A stretch of 64,000 nucleotides of DNA from Bacteroidota bacterium (lineage in GTDB: Bacteria > Bacteroidota > Ignavibacteria > Ignavibacteriales > Melioribacteraceae). Every line of letters begins with the position of its first letter. Position 1 is the stretch's first letter. Under the pieces are notes generated by a model. That model was not told the origin of the DNA, made no database searches, and saw only the letters and a program-made list of their open reading frames with translations. Below are positions 42,601 to 51,480 of this stretch, one piece after another. The stretch lies in NCBI GenBank assembly GCA_023397505.1, contig JAEWUC010000008.1, forward strand, positions 558,001 to 622,000, in the 5' to 3' direction. Both the position numbers and the translations under genes were made by a program.

Positions 42601-45600
42601 TTCAAACTGGGGAGGTGATTCCGGTAAATCACTCGAAAGGGTAGAGCCGGGTTTATCTTCGACAGATTCAACAAACTGGAACAACCCGGATGTTCATGTA
42701 AAAGCAACTCCGTCTAAAATAAATTCCGTCTCACCAAAAGAATACGATGCTGCGATAACCGGCTTTTTCACAATCCCTCATATACCTCATTATGGAGAAG
42801 ATGTAACAACGGTAATTAGGGTAGATAATTTTGGAAAACAAGACGCCGTGTTTACGGTTGTTCTTTATGAATTAACCGAAGCAAATACGCGAGAGATTAA
42901 AGAACAAACTTCTCAATTGCGTATCGCTGCCGAAAGTTATCTTGAATATTTCTTTACGCATAAAATATCTGGAATAAATTCCGCCCATATTTTGGAAGCG
43001 GAAATATTATTTGAAGCAGATGAATTTCCATATAACAACAAGAAAACAATTTGTATCGCCCCTTCTTGTTTACCTTATAAAGTATTGTTGAATGAAATAA
43101 TGTACAATCCCGTTAACGGTGAACCTGAGTGGATTGAATTATATAATACTACGGAATATGATATTGATCTTTCAAATTGGTCGATAACAGATTTGTTGAC
43201 AAAGCCGGTTCCGACCAAAATCAGCAGTGGAGTTATTTCATCAAAATCATACTTAGTTATAGCAAAGGACTCGACTGTTACAGACTATCATAGAACAATT
43301 CCTGCATCTACAATCATAAATAAGTTTGCAAACCTAAATAATGATGAAGATGGAGTTACAATAAAGGATTGTCACGGCAATACGATTGATTCTGTTCACT
43401 ACAACAAATCATGGGGTGGTGAAAGCGGTAAGTCAATCGAAAGGATAAATCTTGATTCAACTTCAACGGGAAAACAAAATTGGGCATCATCGACGGATAT
43501 TGAATTAAGCACGCCGGGAAGAATAAACAGCATTTCACAGAAAGAACATGATTTATTGGTCAAGGATTTTTGTTGCCAGAATAAATTTGTTGAGTTTGGG
43601 AAATCATCTATTGTGAATGCTGTTATAAAAAATGCCGGTACAAATCATGCCGAATTTTTTAGAGTAGAATTGTACTTTAACAGCAATGCTTTATTAACCG
43701 AACAGGCGATATTAATTGAAAGCAGGGATGTATCTAATCTAGCCGCCGGCGACAGTTTTGCTGTCGGTTTTGAAATCTCCGGTTCGATCTTGGGGGCGAA
43801 TAATTATTTAGTAACAGTTGATTATCCGCCAGATCAATACGAGGAGAATAATTCGGCGTTATGCAGTGTCGAATGCATAGTGCTAAATGAAATTTACAAC
43901 GACATTGTTATTAATGAAATCATGTATAACCCTGTTAACGGGGAGCCTGAATGGATTGAACTTTATAATAACTTAGATTATCAAATTGATCTAAATGGGT
44001 GGACAATAAGTGATGTTTTGACAAACCCGGTTACGGTAACATTAAGTTCGGGTGTTATTCGTCCAAAATCCTTTCTTGTAATTGCCAAAGACTCCGGTGT
44101 TATTGATTTTCACGAAGAGGTTTATCCTTTATCGGTAAACAGTTTTGCCAACCTGAACAATGACGAAGACGGGGTTGTGATCAAAGATCGTTGGGGCAAT
44201 ACTATTGATTCCGTATTCTACAACAAAACATGGGGCGGTTCCAACGGAAAATCTCTCGAAAGAATTTCAATCCGTCTTTCTTCAAACGATAAAAATAATT
44301 GGGCATTTTCAAGCGATATAGAACTAAGTACTCCGGGAAGAATTAATAATGTTTCCCCAAAGGATATTGATTTGGCAGTTTATTCAATTCAAACAATTCC
44401 GCGCTTCGCTTTTGCTAATGATGAAATTGCTGTATCCGCAATGATCAGAAACGTAGGAACGTTGACGGCTAAAAATATGAAAGTTGAATTCTATTTTATC
44501 GAAGGATCAGATACTATTTTCATTAGTTCGGAATTTATTGAGAGTATAAATTCACAGGATTCAATTGAAGTATCATCTTCACTAAAAGTAAAATTAGTTG
44601 AGCCGAAAACAGTTTTTTGTAAACTATTAATCGAGGGTGATCAAGATTTATCAAATAATATGTTTCTTACAACTATAACTGCCGGGTATAAACGTAGCGA
44701 TATTTTAATATCTGAAATTATGTACAATCCCTTCGACGGGGAACCGGAATGGATTGAAGTAGTAAACAATTCATCCAGCAAAGTAAATTTAAAAAATTGG
44801 TTTGTAAGCGATGTTGTCAGTCCAATAAAAGCTGTTATAACAAAAAAAGATGCAATAATAGAAACCAATGAATTTGCAATTGTAACGCGGGATTCGAGCA
44901 CGTTCTCGTTTTATCCGCCAAGGAATTTTTATGAAGCAGGTTTCGGCTCTCTCGGCAACACATACGACGGAATAATTATTTATGACAACAACAATAATGT
45001 AATTGACAGCGTTGAGTATAATTCGCACTGGGGAGGAACCAAAGGATGCTCTCTGGAACGATGTAATTATAATTCGAACAGCTGCGATAGTTCCATCTGG
45101 TCAAATTCTCTTTGTAAGGATGGCGCAACGCCGGGTATAAAAAATACCGTTTCACAAATAAACGGTTATAAGCGCGGTTCGCTTGTTATTAATGAAATTT
45201 TATATGACCCGGCTGCCAACAATTGTGAGTTCGTAGAAATTTTTAATCAATCGGAAGATTCGGTTGAATTGGGAGGAATGTATGTTGTGGTTGGTTCAAA
45301 TAAAGCATGTAAAATTTCTTCAACTCTGAACAAAATCGCATCAAAAAGTTTTGCAGTCTTAGGTAAAGATTCGACTTTAAAAAGCAACTATTCAAATTTA
45401 TCAGGCAATTGTTCATACTTATTTATGAATAGCATACTTAGTCTATCAAATGAAGGAACAACAATTGTTTTGCACGATGCACGAGGAAATGTTTTGGATT
45501 CTCTTTATTATGCTTCGGCGTGGAATAATAAAAACATTCCTTCCACAAAAAACAAATCATTAGAAAAAATAAATCCATATTTGGATTCCAACGATCCTAA

Positions 45601-45997
45601 AAACTGGAGTACTTGTGTTTGTCCGGAAGGCGCTACTCCCGGCAAACAGAATTCATTGTTTATTGAAGAGGTTGTAAGCGAAAAAAAAGTATCAATAAAT
45701 CCAAATCCATTCTCACCGGATAACGACGGCTTTGAAGATTTCACTGCAATTAATTTGACTCTTCCGCATAAACTCTCACAAGTTCGAATAAAAGTTTTTG
45801 ACAGCATTGGGAGACTTGTGCGGACATTAATTCATAATATGCCTTCTGCTTATAAAAGTACAGTGATTTTTGACGGGCTTGACGATAACGGCAGAGCGTT
45901 GAGAATCGGGATTTACATTTTATTGATTGAAGCGCTTGGCAGCGATGGAAATATAGAAACAATAAAAACTCCGGTTGTTATTGCAAGAAAGCTCTGA
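39677..45997 (+). CDS. Giant surface protein with eight Lamin-tail domains and a FlgD-like C-terminus
   Basis: The 2106-residue secreted protein has a signal peptide ending near TFSQ. It contains eight Lamin-tail (LTD) domains, recognised by the repeated pattern INEIMY...GEPEWIEIYN. They start near residues 35, 325, 605, 870, 1135, 1415, 1675 and 1835. Between most of them are CARDB-like beta domains (for example DLLVTVDKTKINYGEAGTP). The C-terminal ~100 residues (NPNPFSPDNDGFEDFTAI ... IGIYILLIEA) resemble the FlgD-type Ig domain common at the end of secreted Ignavibacteria/Bacteroidota proteins, possibly a secretion-sorting signal. The first and eighth LTD copies are the most diverged. A role in adhesion or scaffold building outside the cell is likely. 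Confidence 0.85.
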   Translation: MQSSYFIKRFLTNSFKTCITLIILFLQTSPTFSQSSQLTFSEVMFNPAEANGEFVEIFNTSLTDTIDLAGYSINYNNASSNDTMILISSSSKLNPEHYAIVLEGDYNFISGEYINIIPVNAVLFMISDNSFGTSTYGMAATSGKIVYLKNELGELVDAYTYSAGNSAGYSDEKIEMPKDNSVANWKNSISLHGTPGFKNSVSPLDYDLKIEFNVQSPVQPLQGDSINVTIVILNSGLNDAQNFVVNLYDDSNSDSIGQNDELLFTNNYVLLTNGDSIVLSKNIYADTAGVYSFIAEVIYTLDENNTNNKSILRFDVNEKPAGPFEIIINEIMYSPPPDQPEWIEIYNNSNRSFNLKKWKVGDNSSLVEFTSGDFFINPQEYLVISDEASITDFYMITSKLIIKSLPSLNNTGDEIRIKDENGTTIDSIKYFSSWGAPGKSLERISKDISGNSESNWQSSIALLKGTPGLDNSISQKNNDVCAKIISAPQNPFVGDNITINILVKNTGKLIAQNITVNLYDDANNDLIAQAYEQFAFKNIDVLNAGDSTSIGFILNISALRVYNLIAEVVCPADENPYNNNDLAKITPIEEPAGLYDIVINEFNYVPSTGEPEWIEIYNRSSVSINIKDWSIGNDGASVIITGNDLYINPKEYIVISRSSSLNKLHKINSKLIVKSFPALDNTNDVIALKNNYEGKIDEVSYSSGWGGGSGKSIERIDVNIKSSNAENWKTTESRFKGTPGRINSVSLKKHDLLVTVDKTKINYGEAGTPIDIAVSITNLGTEKVSGYSLFIFIDKNKNRLQNDDEILYDFSDLQLDAGNTYDHVFSIENLSIGKNTIYAFTKYDKDEYNDNDTADVLLHIVKINEVRGDIAINEIMYAPTSPEPEWIEIYNRSEKEINLQGYCIADDASKNEIVSSRLIIKPNEYFVFAKDSAIFSVYPNLNNIIVINLPSLNNSHDQIVLIDSLGRIIDSVKYNSNWGGDSGKSLERVEPGLSSTDSTNWNNPDVHVKATPSKINSVSPKEYDAAITGFFTIPHIPHYGEDVTTVIRVDNFGKQDAVFTVVLYELTEANTREIKEQTSQLRIAAESYLEYFFTHKISGINSAHILEAEILFEADEFPYNNKKTICIAPSCLPYKVLLNEIMYNPVNGEPEWIELYNTTEYDIDLSNWSITDLLTKPVPTKISSGVISSKSYLVIAKDSTVTDYHRTIPASTIINKFANLNNDEDGVTIKDCHGNTIDSVHYNKSWGGESGKSIERINLDSTSTGKQNWASSTDIELSTPGRINSISQKEHDLLVKDFCCQNKFVEFGKSSIVNAVIKNAGTNHAEFFRVELYFNSNALLTEQAILIESRDVSNLAAGDSFAVGFEISGSILGANNYLVTVDYPPDQYEENNSALCSVECIVLNEIYNDIVINEIMYNPVNGEPEWIELYNNLDYQIDLNGWTISDVLTNPVTVTLSSGVIRPKSFLVIAKDSGVIDFHEEVYPLSVNSFANLNNDEDGVVIKDRWGNTIDSVFYNKTWGGSNGKSLERISIRLSSNDKNNWAFSSDIELSTPGRINNVSPKDIDLAVYSIQTIPRFAFANDEIAVSAMIRNVGTLTAKNMKVEFYFIEGSDTIFISSEFIESINSQDSIEVSSSLKVKLVEPKTVFCKLLIEGDQDLSNNMFLTTITAGYKRSDILISEIMYNPFDGEPEWIEVVNNSSSKVNLKNWFVSDVVSPIKAVITKKDAIIETNEFAIVTRDSSTFSFYPPRNFYEAGFGSLGNTYDGIIIYDNNNNVIDSVEYNSHWGGTKGCSLERCNYNSNSCDSSIWSNSLCKDGATPGIKNTVSQINGYKRGSLVINEILYDPAANNCEFVEIFNQSEDSVELGGMYVVVGSNKACKISSTLNKIASKSFAVLGKDSTLKSNYSNLSGNCSYLFMNSILSLSNEGTTIVLHDARGNVLDSLYYASAWNNKNIPSTKNKSLEKINPYLDSNDPKNWSTCVCPEGATPGKQNSLFIEEVVSEKKVSINPNPFSPDNDGFEDFTAINLTLPHKLSQVRIKVFDSIGRLVRTLIHNMPSAYKSTVIFDGLDDNGRALRIGIYILLIEALGSDGNIETIKTPVVIARKL

Positions 45998-46103
45998 AGT
46001 GATTAAACATAGTATAAAGGTATTCCATTCGTTAAAGAAATTATTTCCAAAAGACTTGTATCATCTTCTCTCCTTCCATATTTTTCAACTCAAAAATCCT
46101 GGA

Positions 46104-46745
46104 ATGAAAAGACCGTCTTTATTAAAGAATATTTGGTTGCCAAAATTATTAGATAAAAATTTTAGAACAAGATTCTTTATTTCTATAATTATCCTTTCAG
46201 CTTCATTATTCTCCATTGCTAAGTTTTTGGCATATAACGAAACACGTGAAGGGTTCTCGTTTAACGATCCCGTATTAAACTTGTTTACTCCCGTTGACCT
46301 AACATGGCTGACCTTTGTATTGATTTATGCTTCATTAATAGTTGCATTGTATTCCATCAGCTTTAATCCCGAAATATTTATAACGGCGCTGCAGTCCTAT
46401 GCTCTAATAATGTTTTTAAGGTTAATAACGATTTATTTGCTGCCGTTAAACGCGCCCACAACCATCATTCCTTTAACCGATCCGTTTGTAGAGTTTTTCG
46501 GCGGCGGGCAAACGCTTTACCGCGATTTATTTTTTTCGGGGCATACGGCAACTATGTTTCTTTTTTATCTTACAAATCAGAATAAGAAACTGCGTAGGAT
46601 TTTCTTCACGGCTACAATTATTGTCGGTGTTTGTGTTTTAATTCAACATGTGCATTATACAATTGATGTGCTGGCTGCCCCGTTTTTTACATACACGAGC
46701 TACAGAATTGCCGTCGTTATAAACGATTGGGCTTCAAAAAAATAA
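46104..46745 (+). CDS. PAP2/sphingomyelin-synthase-like membrane protein
   Basis: This polytopic protein ends with the PAP2_C pattern: LFFSGHTATMFLFYL (first catalytic-type His) and QHVHYTIDVLAAPFFTY (His and Asp of the third motif). Family members transfer or hydrolyse phosphate head groups on lipids. I start at Met 46104 (MKRPSLLKNIWLPKLL) because the upstream part of the frame overlaps the end of the giant LTD gene and does not look like a protein N-terminus. A start as early as 45975 is possible. Confidence 0.8.
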   Translation: MKRPSLLKNIWLPKLLDKNFRTRFFISIIILSASLFSIAKFLAYNETREGFSFNDPVLNLFTPVDLTWLTFVLIYASLIVALYSISFNPEIFITALQSYALIMFLRLITIYLLPLNAPTTIIPLTDPFVEFFGGGQTLYRDLFFSGHTATMFLFYLTNQNKKLRRIFFTATIIVGVCVLIQHVHYTIDVLAAPFFTYTSYRIAVVINDWASKK

Positions 46746-46787
46746 TTTAGATATGGGAATTATTTTTGCGCTTCCTGCGTTTAGAAA

Positions 46788-47447
46788 ATGTCAGTTATGA
46801 AGAAAAAAATGATTCATGAAGCAGTTTATTTGCATTATTTAAATGCCCTTTTGGACGGCGATAAAAAACAGTGTCTTCAAATTGTTGTTAATCTGCTAGA
46901 TCAAAACGTTCAGCTAAAAGAAATTTATGTTCAGTTATTCCAGCGCTCGATGTACAGAATCGGTCAGATGTGGGAAAACGAAAGGTGCAGTGTTGCCAAC
47001 GAGCACATAGCAACAAAGATAACCGAATCGCTTATTGAAATAGCATCCGTGCATTCGGGCAATGAAAATCGAAACGGCAAACTCGCGTTGATAACTTGTA
47101 TTGATAAAGAATTTCACGAACTTGGCGCTCGAATGGTTGCCGGCTTTATGGAAGCAAACGGTTGGGATACTTTATTTGTCGGTTCAAATACACCGCAGGC
47201 AGACATCATAAATCTTATTAAAGAACGAAAACCGGATGTTGTGGGAATATCTAATAATTTTTATATAAACATTTCACGACTCGCAAAATTGATTTCATTA
47301 ATCAAGCATGAAATACCTGAACAGGAAATTTTAGTTGGGGGACAGGCGCTTGCCGAGGGTAGATGTTCTTGTTTGGACAAATTTGAAAAAGTTTACTATA
47401 TACCGTCGCTTGATGATCTCGAAAAATATTTATCTGCCATGCATTGA
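46788..47447 (+). CDS. B12-binding-domain protein (corrinoid or light-sensor type)
   Basis: The 219-residue protein has an N-terminal helical cap (B12-binding-2 type: YVQLFQRSMYRIGQMWENERCSVANEHIATKITES) and a Rossmann-like B12-binding domain. The cobalamin-ligand motif reads EFHELGARM (E-x-H-x-x-G), followed by VVGISNNFYINI and EILVGGQAL. The WENERCSVANEH type of cap is shared with MerR/CarH light-sensing and MtaC-like proteins, but no DNA-binding domain is present. It may sense or carry cobalamin for a partner elsewhere. Alternative starts at MKKKM cannot be excluded. Confidence 0.85.
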   Translation: MSVMKKKMIHEAVYLHYLNALLDGDKKQCLQIVVNLLDQNVQLKEIYVQLFQRSMYRIGQMWENERCSVANEHIATKITESLIEIASVHSGNENRNGKLALITCIDKEFHELGARMVAGFMEANGWDTLFVGSNTPQADIINLIKERKPDVVGISNNFYINISRLAKLISLIKHEIPEQEILVGGQALAEGRCSCLDKFEKVYYIPSLDDLEKYLSAMH

Positions 47448-47470
47448 GAGTTATTATTAATTACTCTCAA
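47444..47470. terminator. Bidirectional terminator
   Basis: The stem TTGAGAGT/ACTCTCAA surrounds an AT-rich loop between convergent genes and overlaps both stop regions. Confidence 0.65.
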
Positions 47471-47799
47471 GTCCAGTTTTTCCAAACATCCGGGCAATAA
47501 CCTATTGTTACATCTTTTACATTTCTTACAATCGGAGTCTTGAACAACAACGCATCGTTTAATAATTCATCCTCGGTATTAAATTTCATGTACTGCATAT
47601 TTCGTTTTTTAAAATGTTTACCTTCGCGGTCGATTAAGTCGTCAACCGGGATAACTCTTGCGATATTTTCAAGTTCACCTTTAGATATTCCTTTTTCGCT
47701 CAAATCTCTGAAATGAAATTGTATTCTTCTTTCCTTAAAATATCTTTCAGCTTTGCGGGTATCGCTGCAGTTTTTAGTCCCAAATATTTGAATGTTCAT
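47467..47799 (-). CDS. ArsC/Spx-family thioredoxin-fold protein
   Basis: The 110-residue protein has the ArsC/YffB/Spx layout: MNIQIFGTKNCSDTRKAERY (Cys11 with no second Cys), the RRIQFHFRDLSEKGISKGEL segment and the C-terminal FKTPIVRN cis-Pro motif. It is more likely an Spx- or YffB-like redox protein than a dedicated arsenate reductase, since no ars genes are near. It is convergent with the B12-binding gene. Confidence 0.82.
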   Translation of the reverse strand: MNIQIFGTKNCSDTRKAERYFKERRIQFHFRDLSEKGISKGELENIARVIPVDDLIDREGKHFKKRNMQYMKFNTEDELLNDALLFKTPIVRNVKDVTIGYCPDVWKNWT

Positions 47800-47899
47800 A
47801 TTAATGTTCTTTAGATGTAATTATGATTTCATTGTATGGCAAAGTTAATTATTATATTTTTCTCCGCATAAAAATTTAATTACAAATTAAGGGGGATAA

Positions 47900-49939
47900 A
47901 TGAAATATTTCCGCACAATTTTATCAATCACAATTTTAGGTGCTATTATGTCTTGCAGTCCGGAACAGAAGCAGGATGATTTTAAATATCTAACCGAGCA
48001 GTTCGCCGATCTTAGAATACAGCGGTACAAAGTTGATGGATTCGACGAATTGTCCTTGAATCAAAAAAAGCTTGTTTATTATTTATATCAGGCTGCTCTT
48101 TCCGGCAGAGATATGATTTATGACCAAAATTATAAACACAATTTGTACATACGCAGAACTCTCGAAGCGATTGTTAAAACTTATTCCGGCGATAAAAACG
48201 CGCCAGAATTCACCAAGTTTATGGAATACACAAAAAGAGTTTGGTTCTCCAACGGGATTCACCATCATTATTCTAATAAAAAATTTACGCCGGAATTTTC
48301 GAAAGAGTATTTCAAAAATCTCGTTTACGGTTCCGACGAATATGAATTTCCCCTTCAATCCAATGAAGCGATTGGTGATTTAATCAACAAAGTAACAAAC
48401 TTAATTTTTGATCCTTCGGTAGATCCTGTAAAAGTTAATTTTGATGCTAATTCCGATTTGGTCAAAACTTCTGCTGTCAATTTTTATGAAGGAGTTACTC
48501 AAAAAGAAGTTGAAGAATATTACAAGAAAATTGTTGATCCTAACGATCCCAAGCCGATTTCATATGGACTAAATTCGAAGCTGTTAAAAGAAGACGGAAA
48601 AATATTTGAGAGACCTTGGAACTCCAATGCGATGTATGCTTTTTCGATTCGCAAAATAGTTTTCTGGTTGAACAAGGCCGTTGAGGTGGCAGAAAACGAG
48701 CAGCAGAAAAAAGCATTGCAGTTATTGATAGAATATTATGAAACAGGCGATTTGAAAAAATGGGATGAATATAATGTCGCATGGGTAAACGATACCAATT
48801 CTTTAATTGATGTTGTGAACGGATTTATAGAAACATACAATGATCCGCTCGGCTACCGCGCAAATTATGAATCGGTAGTTTCAATAAAGGATTTGGAAGC
48901 TACAAAAAGAATAAAGGCAATCAGCGATAACGCGCAGTGGTTCGAAGATAACTCAACTATTTTACCGGAACATAAAAAGGAAAATGTTACAGGCATTTCC
49001 GCAAAAGTTATTACAGTAGTAGTTGAGGCGGGCGATGCTTCTCCTTCTACCCCGATTGGAATTAATTTACCGAACGCCGATTGGATTAGAAAAGAACACG
49101 GCTCAAAATCGGTAAATCTCGGAAACATTGTTTATTCATATAATAAAGCTTCCGAAACGAACGGATTGCTTGAAGAGTTTGCTTATTCACATGAAGAAAT
49201 TGAACGCGAGAAAAAATACGGCGCTCTCGGTGATGATCTTCACACGGATATGCACGAAGTTATCGGTCACGGATCGGGACAGTTAAATCCGGGCGTTGGA
49301 CAGCCGAACGAAACTTTGAAAAATTACGCATCCGTTTTGGAAGAGGCGCGTGCAGATTTGGTTGCATTGTATTTTTTGATGGATCAAAAATTAATTGATA
49401 TCGGTGTAATGCCTTCACTCGAAACAGGCAAATCGGCTTACGATGGATACATACGCAACGGGTTGATGGTGCAGCTCGCGCGCGTTAAACTCGGCGATAA
49501 TATTGAGCAAGCACATATGAGAAACAGGCAATTAATTTCCAAGTGGGCGTACGAAAAAGGTATGCAGGAAAATGTTATAGAGAAAAAAGTTAAAGACGGT
49601 AAAACATATTTTGTGATTAACGATTACAATAAACTCAGGGATTTATTCGGACAATTATTACGCGAGATGCAGAAAATCAAATCCGAAGGAAATTATGAAG
49701 CGGGTAAAAATCTTGTAGAAACTTACGGTGTAAAAGTTGATCAAGAAATTCATAAAGAAGTTTTGGAAAGATATAGTAAGTTGAACATAGCACCTTATGC
49801 GGGTTTTATTAATCCAAAACTTGTTCCGGTTATGAAAGGCGATGAAATTATAGATGTGAAAATCGAATACCCGGATGATTTTACAAAACAAATGCTTGAG
49901 TATTCTAAGGAGTATTCTTTCTTAAATACATATAATTAA
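47900..49939 (+). CDS. Dipeptidyl-peptidase III-like metallopeptidase (M49), lipoprotein
   Basis: The 679-residue protein has a lipoprotein signal (LGAIMSC, Cys near residue 19). It carries the M49 zinc motif as HEVIGH (His452, Glu453, His457) instead of HELLGH, and the second zinc motif in LEEARADLVALYF (Glu near 481). It would remove dipeptides from the N-termini of peptides in the envelope. The length is close to other bacterial DPP III. A GGGGG ribosome-binding site precedes the ATG. It stands alone between terminators. Such proteins are sometimes mislabelled dihydrofolate reductase. Confidence 0.92.
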   Translation: MKYFRTILSITILGAIMSCSPEQKQDDFKYLTEQFADLRIQRYKVDGFDELSLNQKKLVYYLYQAALSGRDMIYDQNYKHNLYIRRTLEAIVKTYSGDKNAPEFTKFMEYTKRVWFSNGIHHHYSNKKFTPEFSKEYFKNLVYGSDEYEFPLQSNEAIGDLINKVTNLIFDPSVDPVKVNFDANSDLVKTSAVNFYEGVTQKEVEEYYKKIVDPNDPKPISYGLNSKLLKEDGKIFERPWNSNAMYAFSIRKIVFWLNKAVEVAENEQQKKALQLLIEYYETGDLKKWDEYNVAWVNDTNSLIDVVNGFIETYNDPLGYRANYESVVSIKDLEATKRIKAISDNAQWFEDNSTILPEHKKENVTGISAKVITVVVEAGDASPSTPIGINLPNADWIRKEHGSKSVNLGNIVYSYNKASETNGLLEEFAYSHEEIEREKKYGALGDDLHTDMHEVIGHGSGQLNPGVGQPNETLKNYASVLEEARADLVALYFLMDQKLIDIGVMPSLETGKSAYDGYIRNGLMVQLARVKLGDNIEQAHMRNRQLISKWAYEKGMQENVIEKKVKDGKTYFVINDYNKLRDLFGQLLREMQKIKSEGNYEAGKNLVETYGVKVDQEIHKEVLERYSKLNIAPYAGFINPKLVPVMKGDEIIDVKIEYPDDFTKQMLEYSKEYSFLNTYN

Positions 49940-49946
49940 AAAATAT

Positions 49947-49979
49947 ATTCTCTCCCTTCCCAAATGGAGGGGAGAGAAT
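49947..49979. terminator. Bidirectional terminator
   Basis: ATTCTCTCCC/GGGGAGAGAAT flanks a short loop between the convergent M49 and rhodanese genes, in an AT-rich setting. Confidence 0.75.
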
Positions 49980-49984
49980 TAAAA

Positions 49985-50365
49985 TTATTTCTCCGAACTG
50001 TACTGCATCATGCCACCTAAAACATTCTTTGCTTTATAACCGTTTTGTAAAAGCATTTTAACTGCAACGCTTGATCTGTTGTCGGTTCTGCAAATTACTG
50101 CAATATCTTTGTCTTTATATCGTGAAAGTTCATTCATCCTATTCGAAAGCTCTTGAACAGGAATGTTTATTGCACCATCTATTTTACCAAGCGGTCCCTC
50201 GAGTTCTTGAGGCGTGCGGACATCTAATATTATAAGTGACGGATTATTTTTCATCTCCGAACGAAATTCATTAATAGTCATAGAACTTTTACTGCTATTC
50301 TGAGCACACGATAAGGAAATTAATGAAAGAAAAACAACGAATATAGCTTTAAGTTTTTTTCTCAT
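49985..50365 (-). CDS. Rhodanese-domain lipoprotein
   Basis: I start at MRKKLKAIFVVFLSLISLSC, which gives a lipobox (Cys20). The mature protein is one rhodanese domain: LIILDVRTPQELEGPLGKIDGAINIP, active-site loop VICRTDNRSSVA with the catalytic Cys, and GYKAKNVLGGM. It probably transfers sulfane sulfur or binds sulfur species at the envelope. The gene follows the FmdB zinc-ribbon gene, whose stop is 10 bases upstream, so they form a two-gene operon. Confidence 0.88.
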   Translation of the reverse strand: MRKKLKAIFVVFLSLISLSCAQNSSKSSMTINEFRSEMKNNPSLIILDVRTPQELEGPLGKIDGAINIPVQELSNRMNELSRYKDKDIAVICRTDNRSSVAVKMLLQNGYKAKNVLGGMMQYSSEK

Positions 50366-50375
50366 GTGTTTTTCC

Positions 50376-50624
50376 TTAATTAAGTCCGCACATTCCTGAT
50401 GCACATCCGCCGCCGTACGATGGAACGCCGCAGCTTCCGTCGGAACACGAAGACCCGCTGAAGCCCGATGAATTTCCCATCGACGCGCTGAAAGATGAAA
50501 GAAGTTTTTTACTGTTTTTTGATTGGCATTCTGGACAAATTACCTCTTCTAGGTTCACAGAAGATTTATGAAGAACGTCAAATTTTTTTTCGCAGTCGTT
50601 ACACTTGTATTCAAAGATCGGCAT
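50376..50624 (-). CDS. FmdB-family zinc-ribbon protein
   Basis: The 82-residue protein begins MPIFEYKCNDCEKKFDVL and has a second Cys pair in VICPECQSKN, giving the CxxC...CxxC ribbon of FmdB regulators. The C-terminal third is a low-complexity tail of Gly, Ser and Cys with six further cysteines (including GSSCSDGSC and GGGCASGMCG), which could bind additional metal. It is followed by the rhodanese gene. Confidence 0.92.
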   Translation of the reverse strand: MPIFEYKCNDCEKKFDVLHKSSVNLEEVICPECQSKNSKKLLSSFSASMGNSSGFSGSSCSDGSCGVPSYGGGCASGMCGLN

Positions 50625-50679
50625 ACATTACTCCTTTTTTATTAACGAGCAGAGCGCCCGAACTACATAGTAAATAGAA

Positions 50680-51336
50680 TTATTTTATTTCTGTTTTTAT
50701 ACTTCCAATATTTTCAAGCTGCGCTTCAATTACATCTCCATGTACAACGCGTCCCACGCTTTCCGGAGTCCCGGTAAATATTAAGTCACCTTTTTCCAAT
50801 GTCATCCGCGATGAAATATATTTCACGATTTCTTTCGGTGAAAAAATCATATTAGCGATAGATGAATTTTGACGGATATTTCCATTTACCGAAAGTGAAA
50901 TATTTTCATCTCCTCTTAAAACATAATCTTTTTTAAGAACAACATCGGTTAAAACTGCAGCGGTATCAAAACATTTTGCAAGCGTCCACGGGTCTCCTTT
51001 TTTGCGAAATTCATTTTGAAGATCGCGCAATGTCATATCCAAACCTATTGTATATCCATGAATTGCTTTTTCAGCTTTTTCATCATCCGCATCTTTAATG
51101 TCTTCGCCGATATACAAAACAAGTTCTACTTCGTGATGTAAATCTTTTGAGTATGAAGGATGTACTACATTGTCGCCGGAAAATATAATATTCGAAGCAG
51201 GCTTTAAAAATATTATCGGGAATTCCGGTACTTCGTTGCCGAGCTCTTTTGCATGAGCCGCGTAATTGCGCCCAACGCAAACCATTTTACCAATCGCAAC
51301 TTGTTCTTGGCTGTTTTTTAGTCTTAAATATTTCAT
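50680..51336 (-). CDS. Fumarylacetoacetate-hydrolase-family protein
   Basis: The 218-residue protein is a compact FAH-fold enzyme with KMVCVGRNYAAHAKELGN at the start, metal ligands in HHEVELVLYIGEDI and GLDMTLRDLQ, and the C-terminal LIFTGTPESVGRVVHGD. Single-domain members hydrolyse or decarboxylate acylpyruvates and oxaloacetate (FAHD1-like). Oxaloacetate tautomerase or decarboxylase activity is the best guess; no degradation pathway genes are adjacent. Confidence 0.9.
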   Translation of the reverse strand: MKYLRLKNSQEQVAIGKMVCVGRNYAAHAKELGNEVPEFPIIFLKPASNIIFSGDNVVHPSYSKDLHHEVELVLYIGEDIKDADDEKAEKAIHGYTIGLDMTLRDLQNEFRKKGDPWTLAKCFDTAAVLTDVVLKKDYVLRGDENISLSVNGNIRQNSSIANMIFSPKEIVKYISSRMTLEKGDLIFTGTPESVGRVVHGDVIEAQLENIGSIKTEIK

Positions 51337-51374
51337 ACCGCCTCGTTAGATGATTGTTTTGGAAAAAAGATTCA

Positions 51375-51480
51375 CTCTTGATTCTCGATATTGGATTCTG
51401 GATACTTGAAAAATATTGAACATTTATTAATATAAAGTTAGTTTTTTCCCAGTAACAAATATCCAGAATCTAGCATCCAG
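51375..51480. repeat. Inverted-repeat element between gene ends
   Basis: ATTCTGGATACTTG near 51396 is matched by CAAATATCCAGAAT near 51457, with an AT-rich centre. The palindrome occupies most of the 144-bp gap and looks like a small interspersed element that can act as a terminator. Confidence 0.5.

Noticed and set aside
47467..47799. An arsenic-resistance locus
   Set aside because: The ArsC-like protein has one cysteine only and no arsR, arsB or acr3 gene is near.
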